Positions 32,197-43,869 are shown, numbered from the stretch's first letter. The stretch: DNA of 64,000 nt from Mesostigma viride (GCA_009746045.1 RPFO01002275.1:85511-149510), one strand, 5' to 3'. Notes: generated from the letters alone by a model not told the origin. Made by a program: numbers and translations.

Positions 32197-33441
32197 CCAG
32201 GTTGGCAAATACGTGCGTATTGTCAAAATAAATACGGCAATACGCGTTTTTTTGGCCCCGACGTACTATACGCGTATTTTGTCAGGAATACGTGATTTGG
32301 ACTTAGAAATTTTCGAGGTTCGAGCTGGGGCAGCGCTTGGCGCCAGGCCAACCGGACCGTGGCGCGGCGCCTACCTTTACCAAGATTTTCTACTATGAAC
32401 TAGGCTTAATTCGCAAGTCCAGTGATGACTTGGCAGTTGGCAAGCTAGCTGAAATTACACGGAGAGAGTGCCAGCATGATGAAAATGCCAGCTGTGCTGG
32501 GAACGTGGTACTTGTAACACAGCCTGTACCGTGTTTATTGCATGGCTGTGTGCCATTGGATTTTGTCGCCAAGGGCAATCGTGTTTTTTCAGCCATGCCA
32601 GAAAAAGGGCCAGAGCATAATTTTGTAACGAAAAGAACTGTCTTGGTGAAGGATGCTCTGGGGAAAACGGTTTCGCAGCTGAAGTTTAGCTGCTAGTTTT
32701 GCGGCCACAATTTTACCAGTGGCGATGGCAAGCAGATTAGTGCGACCCGGATGCGCGCACATTTTGCGGGCATCGCAGGGCAGGGCATAGATGCTTGCCC
32801 TGACGCAAAGATTGGGCAGAAACGGAGGTTAGAATTCCAGGAGTTGTGGAGCAAGATGGCCGGGCTGAAGCCGGCGAGAAAGCAGCAGCACCTTAGCTTC
32901 AGGACAGTGGCGGAGAGCGGCCACGGCCTTGCTTCGGGGTCGGCAGGTGCAGGAGATCCTCGCCAGCAGACAATCACGAGGTTTGTGAGCCCCATAAACG
33001 AAGAGGCATGCCATCTCCTGGTGGCGAACTTCTTTGTTGAGAATGCTATTTCCTTTCACGCGGCTCAGAGCCGCTCTTTCAAGGCGATGATTGCCGGCCT
33101 TAGTCAGTACAAAGGGCTGATCACTGCTCCCGGACTTGGCATGCACAATAAATGCTTGCATTGAAGGAATGTGCACATATTGCATTAAAAATTTATGGCA
33201 GGCTGGTCAGGGGCTGGTAGGGAATAAGTGCAAGGAATGGTGCAGATTAAATTATGCCTTCCATCATAATTTACTGATCTCCATGCATAACTATGCCCCT
33301 AAGGCCTAAACCCTAAAGGCCCATTAATAACCATGCTGCACACTGCCACGTATTCTGGTGACGTATTCTGCCATGCTCCACGTATAATACTCGTATTTTG
33401 AGGCCGACGTATTTGACGTACCGACGTATTTGCCAACCTGG
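32197..33441 (+). mobile_element. hAT1, degenerate hAT-type DNA transposon
   Basis: 1,245 bp with terminal inverted repeats CCAGGTTGGCAAATACGT at both ends and an 8-bp target duplication ATTACCCG (32189-32196, 33442-33449). Both ends carry repeated ATACG/TACGTA motifs, as expected for hAT transposase binding. The coding remnant inside is listed separately. It is too short to be autonomous. Confidence 0.88.
32625..33164 (+). pseudogene. hAT transposase N-terminal fragment
   Basis: Frames 32337-32696 and 32697-33164 are the same frame, interrupted by TAG at 32694-32696. Across the stop a BED-type zinc finger can be read: Cys, stop, Phe, Cys, then RMRAHFAGIAGQG with His and a final Cys in DACPD. 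The stop sits between the two Cys of the CX2C. Downstream, VANFFVENAISFHAAQS and FKAMIAGLSQY match the start of the plant-type hAT catalytic region. The DDE core and dimerisation domain are absent. It binds transposon ends in intact relatives. Confidence 0.75.
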
Positions 33442-33449
33442 ATTACCCG

Positions 33450-34125
33450 GCCAAGGGGTGCTACGTGTACCATACGCGGTATGTTGGCATGGTTGGCTAG
33501 CATTTGTGCGCCTAACCTGCTGGTCTTGAGTCGGTTGACAGATTCCCAGCTGGTCGAGGTGGGTGTTGAGAGTGTGATGCAATCTGTGAGGATGTCTCCA
33601 CCTCTCATCTTGGGTCCTTTGGATTAGTACAGGCCCTTTGACATGGTTCTCTATGTGGACAGTTCTATGGATAGTAGGAAGGTCACAGAGGTCAGGGGGC
33701 GGGCAGCAGCATTAATCACCCTGGTGCAGGAACAGCCCTCTCTGGTCTGCTGGTACAGTCGGTTGCAGAATAGGGTAACCCCCAGCAGTGACATTGCTGA
33801 GTGCAGGGCAATCTGTGAGGGGCTGCACACAGCCCTTTACTTGAGGGAGCTTTTCTACCAGCTATGTAAGGTAGCTTCCTGTCGGTTGCAGATGCACACA
33901 CTGGTGAAAACTGGCAGCATGGGCATGGTGCAGTTCGTGCACAGGCAGCTGGCCAGAAGCAGGGACCTTGATTATCTGTTGCTCAAGGCACTGTCCTGCT
34001 TAGCTGACATTGAACATGTGGCTGGCCTGGATAACCCTGCAGATGCTCTCACCAAGCTTGAGGAGAAGGCCGTGCAGCAGTACCCTCTGCTCCGTGGGCT
34101 CATGGGCCCCATGGTGGGGTGCTAG
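33450..34125 (+). pseudogene. A1 RT C-terminus and RNase H
   Basis: Continues A pol after hAT1: MLAWLASICAPNLLVLSRLTD, then a TAG replacing a codon at 33625-33627 (LGPLD stop YRPFD in A2). RNase H follows with VDSSMDSRK, AECRA, TGSMGM (Asp of TDSMGM changed to Gly) and LDYLLLK, and ends NPADALTK. It is close to A2 in sequence. Dead because of the stop, the upstream deletion and the active-site change. Confidence 0.82.
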
Positions 34126-36540
34126 GGAGACCAACGCCTTGCTCTGAGGTGGGATGTGTCCCGGTGGGCTGGGTAGCCAGAAATGGCTGACAGCAGGTTC
34201 TTCAGGGTTCGTACACCCTGCTGAACAGGGGTCAGGGTGGAGTCACTCCCCTGGCTGAGAATATCGCCTGGCCCTGTCATGGGGTTGCAGAAGGGTCTTA
34301 ACAGTGTACAGCCATACGCAATACGCAGCCATACGGGGCCCTTGTGTATGGTGTATAATACGCCATACGGGGTATAATACGCAAACCATACGGGGACTCT
34401 TGAAAATGCTGTTTTTTGCATGGTTCAGGGGGTTCTTCAACATTCTGACCAATCAGGCATGTTTTTTTTGTGTTCTTGCAACACCACTTGCCTTTATTTA
34501 ACACATCATCACATAATATTGCCGTTGCCGTCGCTGCATGCCTACAAATACAAGCATTGTACATCTGTTGTTATTAATAATGTCTGTAAATAGCACAAAA
34601 TAACAAAGTTGTATGCACAATCAGTGCACACCTGAAAAGGATAATAACACAAGTAGATATGCATGCACATTGACACTTGCAGTGGTATAGAGATCGCTGC
34701 CACCATTACTGTATGTTGAAGTTAAAAAACCATGCCATCACTGCATGGAATGGCTATACTAGGACTGAAATACTGCACATGGTCAGCCGGCCAACTTGCC
34801 AAAAGTAATAAGACATTGTGCCAGAAACAGACATCTTGCCTACTCGTGGTAGGCCACCATGCAATATTGATCTACATGAAGCAAGAATCCATACGGGCTG
34901 CCAACAATGTGGCTAGCGTGCAGGATAGCATGCATGCCAGCAACCCGACCCAGCTTCCCTAAACCATTAACACATATGGTACGGTGGCTGGCTAGCAGCA
35001 GCCTGCATGGCTAAATAAGGCATTTATGTGCATCGCGAGTCACACCAAATACCCCGCAGCCTGCGACGTAATGCCTCCGGCGGTCTCTTGCACTCGCTCA
35101 CTCTTGCCTCCTTCGCATACGTAGCGCCCATGATATGGCGGGTGCTAGCCTTGCTCGGGTGGTAGAACCCGAGAATTTTGCATCCAAAAGTGTGCACGTC
35201 ACTGAGCTAGTAGTTACCTGTCGGCTGCCCTTTCTTGTTGAGAGTCTGTTTTCACGATGTGTGTCCAGACAGTCTCGAATACGGCCTGCATCTCGTCGGC
35301 CCCATTATCATCGTGTTCCATAGACCCACACCATCACCGTCGCTAGCCATGGTGCCTGGATGTCAATTGTGCTACGATTAAATGTTAGGTGCCAGATGCG
35401 CGCCCTTGTTGGCAGACAACACAACTTCGTCACCTAATTTCCTCGTCCTTCGTCTCCTAGACCCTAGTCCGACACGCAGCAATCTGCAGCAATGCACGTA
35501 CAGTCGTACATGCACGGCCAGCTTGGCACCTGCATCTAGTTCCGGCTCCACGTGCCGTCCAAAATGATGCCAGAAGCTACTTCGAACGAGGTTCATACGC
35601 AAAAAATACGCAAAAAATACGCAATACGCAAAAAATACGCAAAAAATACGCAGTGCGTATTTTTTTTCCCATTTCCATACGGAAATCTTGCGTATGGCGT
35701 ATAATACGCGCCATACGGCGTATTATACGCCGTATGGCTGTTCACTGGGTCTTAAGGACCTTGTAACCGGCCTTGGGTCTTCGTGGAATGGACCCTGAAA
35801 GGGCAGCCCAAATGTTGGCTCTTACAGGTTGCTGTACATTTGTTTATATTCTCTGTAACCAACCTGTTGCATGCTAATAAACCCCTGGTTAATTGTGTGA
35901 CCATGTTGTCCAGACGTGGTTGCCAGGGAGCCTCATTATGGGTTATTCTCTCTATATTAATAAGTCATAATCGTGTTATCTCCATTTCATGTTTGTTTGT
36001 AATGTACAGTTCCAGGAGCTGTTCCAAACCTGGAGGATATGGGGTGGGGTTCGATTCCCCAGCTGACCACAGCCTGGCATGTGTGAATCCTGAGTTTATC
36101 CCGGCTCTGACAGTGAGGACATGGGCTCCCCAGCTTGGCAAGCATTAACTGGGCTCTATCCGTGTCTGTTGAATGAAAAGGAAGGGGAATGGTTGTGAGC
36201 GGGCGCCTCTGATACGGGCGCCTGTGATAACTGGAAAGGACCAGGAACTCACAATAATACGTATCATAACTTCCTCTGTCCAAGTTCAGCTGCCTGGATG
36301 TAGAGACCTCACTTTTCTCCTCAACCAGGTTCCCAAAAGAAAGGGTTGGGGGCTGACATCTGGGTCAGGGCTGGGCAGTTGGAACCAATGTTGGCTCTGG
36401 ACTAATCTTTGGGTAAAACCTCAAGTTCCAAAAGAAGGGCAGCCCTGGCCTCTGGGAGAGGTCAGGGAGTCTGTGGCATGAGTGAGCATGGCTGATTGGA
36501 ATCTCAGGCTGGTCCAGCCTCCAAAACAAGAAAGGGTTGG
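34126..36540 (+). other. A1 3' untranslated region, split by hAT2
   Basis: Matches the A2 3' region on both sides of hAT2. It holds AATAAA-like sites and ends with the polypurine tract aagaaagggttgg before the LTR. Confidence 0.75.
34302..35747. mobile_element. hAT2, non-autonomous hAT-type element
   Basis: 1,446 bp with inverted ends CAGTG[T/A]ACAGCCATACG and an 8-bp target duplication GGTCTTAA (34294-34301, 35748-35755). Many CATACG/TACGC motifs, some in palindromes, cluster in the first and last approximately 150 bp. I see no transposase sequence inside. The ends differ from hAT1, so it is a separate family. Confidence 0.88.
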
Positions 36541-37214
36541 AGTTAGCATATTGGGACGCCAATGTGCTATAGTTGGATGCAGGATCGATGAGGAGACCTT
36601 TCTAACGCCGTACTGACCGCCTGAAACAGACAAGGGACGTGAGAGTTATCAGGTCCCGAAGTACTGCCGACCGGCGGCGGTGGCAGTGCACACCGAGGTC
36701 GCCGTGGACAGGACACGTGGCAGGCAGGGCCTGCACAGGCTTAGCCTGGACCATCACGTGACTAAGGTCCACGGAGGCTGAGGACGCAACGGTCCTGTGG
36801 CTAAGTAGAGACCAGTAGGCCAGTCGCGGGCTCTGCAAGGATACGCATCCGTGCAGAGCTGTGACAGGAACTGGTGATACCTAGTCACGGGATGTCAGAG
36901 GTCCTTAACGCTGCCTGCAGCGAGGATGCAAGGTAGCGGTAAGCTGAGCTCTGGCAAGGTAGCGGTGCACTGTGCGAGGCCGACGGGAGATGCCTTAGGG
37001 CACAATGGAAATGAGGTAACATAAAGCTATGGCCTAAGGCAGGTCAAGGCAGTTCTTTGCCGACGCACCGTGGTTGTCACTTCTTGGAGTGAGCAAGCCA
37101 GCGAGAGCGTTACCTGGGGCGAGGAGCAAAGGTTGCAAGCTACGCGACCTAGGTCCTAACAGTCGCGACAAGGACCAGGAGCTCACAGCAGCTGCCTGGC
37201 CGGAGTCGCTAAAT
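36541..37214 (+). repeat. A1 3' LTR
   Basis: 674 bp, AGTTAGC ... GCTAAAT, followed by the CCTCT target copy at 37215-37219. Confidence 0.87.
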
Positions 37215-37219
37215 CCTCT

Positions 37220-37428
37220 TGACAGGACTACACCGGCCCTTGACCAGCCGGTGACGTGCCGGAGGCCTGGGAGACGCCCACACATTCTACGTGGCGTTAT
37301 CCCATTGGCGAGTACTAGTGAAGTACAGCCATTGGCCCAATACTACAATAAAGTATATTGTAGTAATCTGTACAAGATCCTCTATCTCTGAGGACCCATG
37401 TGGACCCTAGATGGGTCTCCAACCAACT
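37220..37428 (-). repeat. B1 5' LTR, outer half
   Basis: Continues the B LTR exactly where it stopped at 15132. Reading minus, it begins AGTTGGTTGGAG, the proper LTR start. This places A1 inside the B1 LTR. Confidence 0.83.
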
Positions 37429-37741
37429 GTAACCTCCCGCGAGGTAACCTCCATGTGCCATGCGTCGTCCTTCCACCGCAGCCGCACCTTCTTCGTGCAT
37501 GCGGTCAGCGAGGGCCTTCTTCGCGTCCTCTTGTGCCAGCCGGTCCCTGCGGGCGCGAAGCTGCGCCGGGGTCAGATCGTCGTCGAGACTCCAACCCAAG
37601 CCTCGTGGTACTAAGCTTGGTGCGGTGTTGGAGAATATAGTGCTTGCCGATGGGGCGCGTAAGCACGAGCGCCACCGGCGCATCCGCGCGCCCCGGTAGG
37701 CGGCGGAGCGTTAGCTTGACTACTATCATGATACGATCACA
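37429..37741. other. Unassigned 0.3-kb segment between B LTRs
   Basis: GC-rich. The minus frame reads DDDLTPAQLRARRDRLAQED and KKALADRMHEEGAAAVEG, a helical, charged stretch with no family I recognise. It could be a piece of host gene or of another gag. Confidence 0.35.
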
Positions 37742-38220
37742 AGTTGCAAAAGAAAGGTATCTTGCTTGATGCTTTATATTGCATAAAAGAAAGACTCTTC
37801 TTTATTTCTTCACGTTGTTGTCGTTGTTCATAATTCGTCTTCGTTGCGCATAAGAACCTGTTGCGCTTGGCACCTTCATCAGTCTTGCTGAATATCCTAC
37901 GTGGACATGCATTCCATGTAGTTCAGTGCATGCCGCGTGTTAGATACTTCTAGAATCCTCTAGAAGGTTCCAAGGCATGGATGCGCATATGATTGGACGA
38001 TAGTCGGCTCAGTCCTCTTGACAGGACTACACCGGCCCTAGACCAGCCGGTGACGTGGAGGCCAGGGAGACGCCCACACATTCTACGTGGCGTTATCCCA
38101 TTGGCGAGTACTAGTGAAGTACAGCCATTGGTCCATTACTACAATAAAGTATAATATTGTAGTAATCTGTACTACTAGATCCTCTATCTCTGAGGACCCT
38201 AGATTGATCTCCAACCAACT
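37742..38220 (-). repeat. B3 LTR, minus orientation
   Basis: 479 bp, complete from AGTTGGTTGG to GCAACT on the minus strand. A TATA-like aatataaagc lies near its 3' end, as in the other B LTRs. Confidence 0.85.
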
Positions 38221-39391
38221 CCAGCCATTCTTTCCTTTGTGAAAGTGATGAGGCTTAGATGTATTCATTGATGTTCGGCCGCACCTGGCCAGTTCACTTT
38301 CACATGTGAGGGCAATGGAGACTCACTTGGGTCTTATGGAGCTTGCATCTCATCATTGCATGGTTGGTGTAACCTGCTGTAGGGAAAACCCAAATCTGAA
38401 GGAAAACCTCTTCTCCAGAGAGGACAAAACCTCCAGGGGGATAAAAACCTACAGGAGGAGCATTAGGCTCAGGCTCCCAGATTACTCCCTATGACAAGGG
38501 TTTCCCAGCCATCATGGACCGCAGCAACCCTGGTAATAAGCCATTGCCCTTGGAGACTGATGGGAAAATACCAGCCCAAGCCCCAAGGCAAGGTTGACAG
38601 ATATATACAGGAGCTTAAGAAGTTGGTAATGTCTGGGGATTATCCTGAGATGTTTAAACCAACTTTTGCTGTCAGGTGTTTGGGTGCTGCAAAAGTGGAA
38701 AACACCATGAACAACCGTCTTCATACTTTCAAAGTGCGTGGTGTTCCATGGCTGGTCTCACCTCGTGGACTAGCAGGTGGCCTCTACCCTGATGACATAA
38801 TGCAGGCATGGAGTAAGCAGAGGTGGACACAGTATGCTCACCTCTGTGAAAAGGATAAACAGAGAGGAGAATCATTAAAATTTAAGGTGGGAGACCAGGT
38901 GATCTTCCACAAAGAAAATGCTCCTGGTAAACGCGGTTATTGGCAGGGTCCAGGGACCATAACCTCAGTTGACCCGGAGATGAAAACTGCTGATGTGGTC
39001 TGGAATGGTACCACTTATCATCTGGCTTGGAATAGATTGAAGAGAGATCCAATGAACGTTCAATTTAATGAAGAAAATCCCCTGGTAAATATGGCCCCTG
39101 AAGAGGCATCTGGATCTCCCAATCTTTCCTGTCCACCTTTGGCCAGTGAACAGGCTGGACTCCAACTACCAGAAAGGGCGGCCTCCCATCAAATGGAGCC
39201 TACTACTCAGCAAGCTCAGCCTAAGACATTGACTGGGATATCACAGGATGATATATTTGAAGCTGACTTGTTGGTTAATAGGGTGTCTGATCAGCACCGG
39301 AAGCTCCGGCCGTTGGAACATGGGCTTGAGACCCCTGGGCAGGTGGATAACATATTTCAGTACGTCTGAACAGCCAAAGCTTGGATTCAAT
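38221..39391. pseudogene. B3 rearranged pol fragments
   Basis: 38221 to about 38530 is the minus-strand 3' end of B (polypurine region, 3' UTR, last pol codons). It switches to plus strand with a piece matching B2 53747-53792, then jumps back to integrase sequence matching 52925-53746, and stops exactly at the B2 LTR. The plus-strand frame 38491-39369 contains the integrase C-terminus (GKRGYWQGPGTI) and linker. It shares the GTACGT insertion of B2, so the two are sisters. Confidence 0.75.
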
Positions 39392-39867
39392 AGTTGGTTG
39401 GAGATCAATCTAGGGTCCTCAGAGATAGAGGATCTAGTATAGTACAGATTACTACAATATACTTTATTGTAGTATTGGACCAATGGTTGTACTTCACTAG
39501 TACTCGCCAATGGGATAACGCCACGTAGAATGTGTGGGCGTCTCCCTGGCCTCCACGTCACCGGCTGGTCTAGGGCCGGTGTAGTCCTGTCAAGAGGACT
39601 GAGCCGACTATCGTCCAATCATATGCGCATCCATGCCTTGGAACCTTCTAGAGGATTCTAGAAGTATCTAACACGCGGCATGCACTGAACTACATGGAAT
39701 GCATGTCCACGTAGGATTCAGCAAGACTGATGAAGGTGCCAAGCGCAACAGGTTCTTATGCGCAACAAAGACGAATTATGAACAACGACAACAACGTGAA
39801 GAAATAAAGAAGAGTCTTTCTTTTATGCAATATAAAGCATCAAGCTAGATACCTTTCTTTTGCAACT
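39392..39867 (+). repeat. B2 5' LTR
   Basis: 476 bp, AGTTGGTTGG ... TTGCAACT, with a TATA-like caatataaagc at about 39828. Confidence 0.87.
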
Positions 39868-39880
39868 TGTATACATTTCG

Positions 39881-41035
39881 ATGTCTTCGGACGACGATCT
39901 TTCAGAGCCGCGGTCTGGCCCTGGTGAGCACGGACCAGCTCAGATTTCTGTCAACCCTGGCCCAGGCGAGCACGGGGATGACAATACACATATGTCCGAC
40001 CAGCCCCGGGAAGAGGGCTGCGGACAGGGAAATACTCATAGTGACGACCAGCGTAAGCGTGATAAGGTGCTTCGGCGGGAGAGCTTGCTTCAGGAGGCGA
40101 AGTTGCTGTCGGCGATCAAGAAGTGGGTTCCAACCCCGCTGGTACCTGGTGCTATTCAAGCAGACCGGGATCGTTTTGTAGCTTCGCTTGGGCCGTTTTT
40201 CCGCAGGCTCGCGGGCAACCGAGACATTATTCCGGACTGGCTGGAGTTTCTTCGCGGAACTCCGCTGGGAGACCGCGAGAAGAACCACCCAGAGTGGATT
40301 TCGTTGCTGGATCGAGCACAACGTCTGTGGTGGTCGCCGTTTGAGTTTCTGCGTCGAGCGAGGGAGACTTTTCTCCGATCCATTACTATACCAAAACCTG
40401 CGACGAGATCGAGGAGTTTGTAGATGCAAAGCCAAAGCCCGGGCAGACCATCATCGAGCACCTCAACTTTTACTACGACACGCTGGAGAAGCAGGGGCTC
40501 CGGTGGCCTGACGAGGCGGTAAATCTCCGATGGATCCAAAACTGTGCTTTATCTGAGTCCGAGAAGCGGAATTTAGTCGCCAACTGCCGCGGTTACCTGA
40601 GCGACACTCATGATTCGATGCAGAGCTCACCTCAAGGAGCTCTTGACGAACCAAACCCGTGCTTCCAGAGAAGGAGGTGCCGCGGAGGTACCTCGTGTCG
40701 CCATGGTGATGGAGCAGCAACGGGAAATCTTCTGCTACAACTGCGGGCAGCCCGGGCACACACGCCGCGCATGTAAGGGTAAGGTTGTCGCTAATTCTGA
40801 GTCCTTCCCTCCTTGCACTTTTTGTAACAAGACTAACCATCTGGCTAAGGATTGCTACTTTCGCAAGTGCAAGTCTTGTGGCAGTCCTGGTCATGTTGCG
40901 TCTGCCTGCAGGAGTAAGGCTGGCGCTGGACCTAAGGATACCCAGATGGAAGTGCTCAAGCTGCTGCAACAGATCTCCCAAGCCGTCAAGAGCGGTGCCC
41001 TTCGTGGTGGTGACGCTTCTCAGCCGCGTGGTGGT
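39881..41035 (+). pseudogene. B2 Gag, 5' part
   Basis: MSSDDDLSE start and capsid region nearly identical to B1. The frame breaks near 40390, where B2 has an extra TA (actaTAcc against actacc), and again near 40612. The three zinc knuckles (CYNCGQPGHTRRAC and two more) are readable in 40610-41040. The GGDASQ tail is cut by the small LTR element; its remains lie at 43379-43456, then E, then the last codons at 51966-51985. Confidence 0.85.
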
Positions 41036-41822
41036 TGTCAGAAATTTTCATTTAATTCCTTGGTCGTCAAGACTGATTGAGACAATTGATAATCAGTTAA
41101 TTCATTGCATATTTAGGTTACGGACTGCCACCGTTTCACCGCCAAAGCCATGGTGCGGTTCCCGGGTGGGGACCATAGCATCCATAGCCACACTGGGCTC
41201 GGACTGCAAGGTAAGTGCAACGTAGGTGTGTCACTTCCTTATCAAGGCACATTGGGGCAGCGGTGCATGTTCTAGAATATTCTGCACAAGTTGCCAGCTG
41301 TCGATTATACAATTGACGATTAGGAGAACGCCAGATGTCAAGCAACTAACACGGCATACAATGCATCTAGAACTGGATTCAGTCATACGAAGTATCCAAC
41401 ACGGAATATTCGGCCGAGGATAGTACCGTCGGCACCTAAGGTACGCAAAGTATTGTGCCAGAATTACAACTTCGGCACTACATAACTTTTGCTATACTGC
41501 ACTGGATTCAGTGCTATAAGTTGTGCCGGAAAGCTCACGGCGGGCCCTACCAAGCCTATTTAATTATCGGCCAGAAAGACGGCAGGCGGGTGCGATTAGG
41601 GACGCAACCCTAATACCTCCGTTTACAACATGATGGCCAGACACTACAAATGTAAACAGGCAGTTGGGCACACAGGGTGAAATTCACCTCTGACACCCCC
41701 CTTGCACAATGCCTAAAGTGAAGGCACTACGCAGGTAGGGCAAACAGTCTCTCCCCCCTCAATTCAGGCAAGCTAGGGCCTAAAAGCTAGGTAGGGCAGC
41801 CAGGTATAAACATACTCTGACA
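41036..41822. repeat. Small element, LTR copy 1
   Basis: TGTCAG ... CTGACA. Carries the extra CTAG at about 41771. Confidence 0.9.
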
Positions 41823-42595
41823 CCCCCCTTACATGGCTAGCCCGTCAAAACAGTGCTACCATTGCTATCAGCACGGGGAAGAAAACACATTGCTCGTGGC
41901 AAGGGCCACGGCCAAACCATTCCTGGAAAAACGCAGCATAAAAGTTGATGTCGTCTTGGATGCATTGCCGAACTTGGCTCGATGAAGCAGCAAAGAATTC
42001 TTGGTCTTGGTGGAGTAGCACTTTGATCGTGCAGGTGGTAATGGCGGCGATACTCGGTGCAAAAAGTTGCTCCCGGCCTGAACGCCTGCTCTCGGTCTGA
42101 TCCCCTCGTTTTTGCATTGGGCATCTGCGTGGACTATGCACGTCTTATTAATCCCGCGATGAACGTCCGGTCAGCCGACCACATATTACTCCCCATACTG
42201 GCATAGGCCAGTGACAGGTTCCGGCACGAAATTCGCAGCTCCACGCTGCGTTGCCCGAAAAAATACCAAAAAATTAGCTTGCGACATCGCCGGCCGCAGG
42301 ATTTGAACCTGAGCTCATTAGATGGCTCCGGCTTCAACCAACGACGCCTGACGACATGTGAAATATTCCGGAAATTGTTTTATATAAACTTCCGCGACTG
42401 AGTCCAGACGCGACTGGTTCCAGGAAACGCGCTGGCCAGCAGGACTTCAACAAGACGCCTGACCAGCAAATATTACGCGACTCACGGCCGCGAACTTCCG
42501 AACCATAATAATGCATGAAATACATTACGTCTCTCGCCATTTTCAGGCGGGTCTCGCTAATTGACGTCCATAGGGTGAATTCTGTAATGGCTTTG

Positions 42596-43378
42596 TGTCA
42601 GAAATTTTCATTTAATTCCTTGGTCGTCAAGACTGATTGAGACAATTGATAATCAGTTAATTCATTGCATATTTAGGTTACGGACTGCCACCGTTTCACC
42701 GCCAAAGCCATGGTGCGGTTCCCGGGTGGGGACCATAGCATCCATAGCCACACTGGGCTCGGACTGCAAGGTAAGTGCAACGTAGGTGTGTCACTTCCTT
42801 ATCAAGGCACATTGGGGCAGCGGTGCATGTTCTAGAATATTCTGCACAAGTTGCCAGCTGTCGATTATACAATTGACGATTAGGAGAACGCCAGATGTCA
42901 AGCAACTAACACGGCATACAATGCATCTAGAACTGGATTCAGTCATACGAAGTATCCAACACGGAATATTCGGCCGAGGATAGTACCGTCGGCACCTAAG
43001 GTACGCAAAGTATTGTGCCGGAATTACAACTTCGGCACTACATAACTTTTGCTATACTGCACTGGATTCAGTGCTATAAGTTGTGCCGGAAAGCTCACGG
43101 CGGGCCCTACCAAGCCTATTTAATTATCGGCCAGAAAGACGGCAGGCGGGTGCGATTAGGGACGCAACCCTAATACCTCCGTTTACAACATGATGGCCAG
43201 ACACTACAAATGTAAACAGGCAGTTGGGCACACAGGGTGAAATTCACCTCTGACACCCCCCTTGCACAATGCCTAAAGTGAAGACACTACGCAGGTAGGG
43301 CAAACAGTCTCTCCCCCCTCAATTCAGGCAAGGGCCTAAAAGCTAGGTAGGGCAGCCAGGTATAAACATACTCTGACA
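42596..43378. repeat. Small element, LTR copy 2
   Basis: TGTCAG ... CTGACA, lacking the CTAG. Confidence 0.9.
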
Positions 43379-43456
43379 GTGGTGACGCTTCCTAGCCGCG
43401 TGGTGGTGACGCCTCTCAGCTGCGTGGTGGCAGTAGCTCTCATGGCCGCAAGAGGA
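43379..43456 (+). pseudogene. B2 Gag tail fragment between two insertions
   Basis: GGDAS repeats and the SHGRKRKQ basic tail, ending at the AGCAG target site of E (43457-43461). Confidence 0.8.
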
Positions 43457-43461
43457 AGCAG

Positions 43462-43869
43462 AGTTAGCTGAGATACCTCGAGGCTGACTTGTGGCCGGAG
43501 CCACACAGGGGAACATACAGTGTGACCGGAGTTATTCTGGCGGAGACAGAATAACGGTGCCGAGCGCCGGTTGTGGCGCGACGCACACACGTGTACGCAA
43601 GTTACGTAGCTAGCAACTAGTCTAGTGGACGTTGTGCGTAGTAACGTTGCTCCAGGTCTAGAAGCCTCTAGAACCTGGACACGTGGCGGACAAGTGAGCG
43701 TAGTCCAGTTGTCCTAGGGATCTCGTGTGAGTGATGTGTCCACGACATATAATGTGTGCCCACATATGGAGTGAATAATGACAAGGAACGCCCGATCCCT
43801 GGCGTTGCTGCAGCCATCATTCTCACACTGAGTCCCCAACGTCTCCGACGTACATCTATATATCTAACT
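43462..43869 (+). repeat. E 5' LTR
   Basis: 408 bp. Contains acatataatgtg and a TCTAGAAGCCTCTAGA palindrome (about 43657). ttggattagac follows the LTR, and the first ATG of ORF1 is only 10 bases downstream. Confidence 0.92.

Larger units (their letters stand above)
15133..37214 (+). mobile_element. A1, copia-like element carrying three nested insertions
   Basis: Flanked by the 5-bp target duplication CCTCT (15128-15132 and 37215-37219) inside the B1 LTR. Removing G, hAT1, hAT2 and their duplications leaves about 7.8 kb. Order: LTR, long leader, gag, integrase, protease-like domain, RT (partly deleted), RNase H, 3' region, LTR. Coding parts are broken by frameshifts, a nonsense change and a deletion, so it is dead. 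Confidence 0.87.
41036..43378. mobile_element. Small non-autonomous LTR element
   Basis: LTR1 41036-41822 (787 bp) and LTR2 42596-43378 (783 bp) start TGTCAG and end CTGACA. The target duplication is GTGGT (41031-41035, 43379-43383). LTRs differ by about two substitutions and one CTAG insertion. The 773-bp interior has no coding frame I trust, so it must move in trans. The inward end has a C-rich string, accccccctt. Confidence 0.9.

Noticed and set aside
42276-42352. Possible tRNA gene on the minus strand (B-box GGTTCAAATCC at 42299-42309)
   Set aside because: The T arm is plausible, but no 7-bp acceptor stem or proper anticodon stem forms; at most a tRNA-derived fragment inside the small LTR element.
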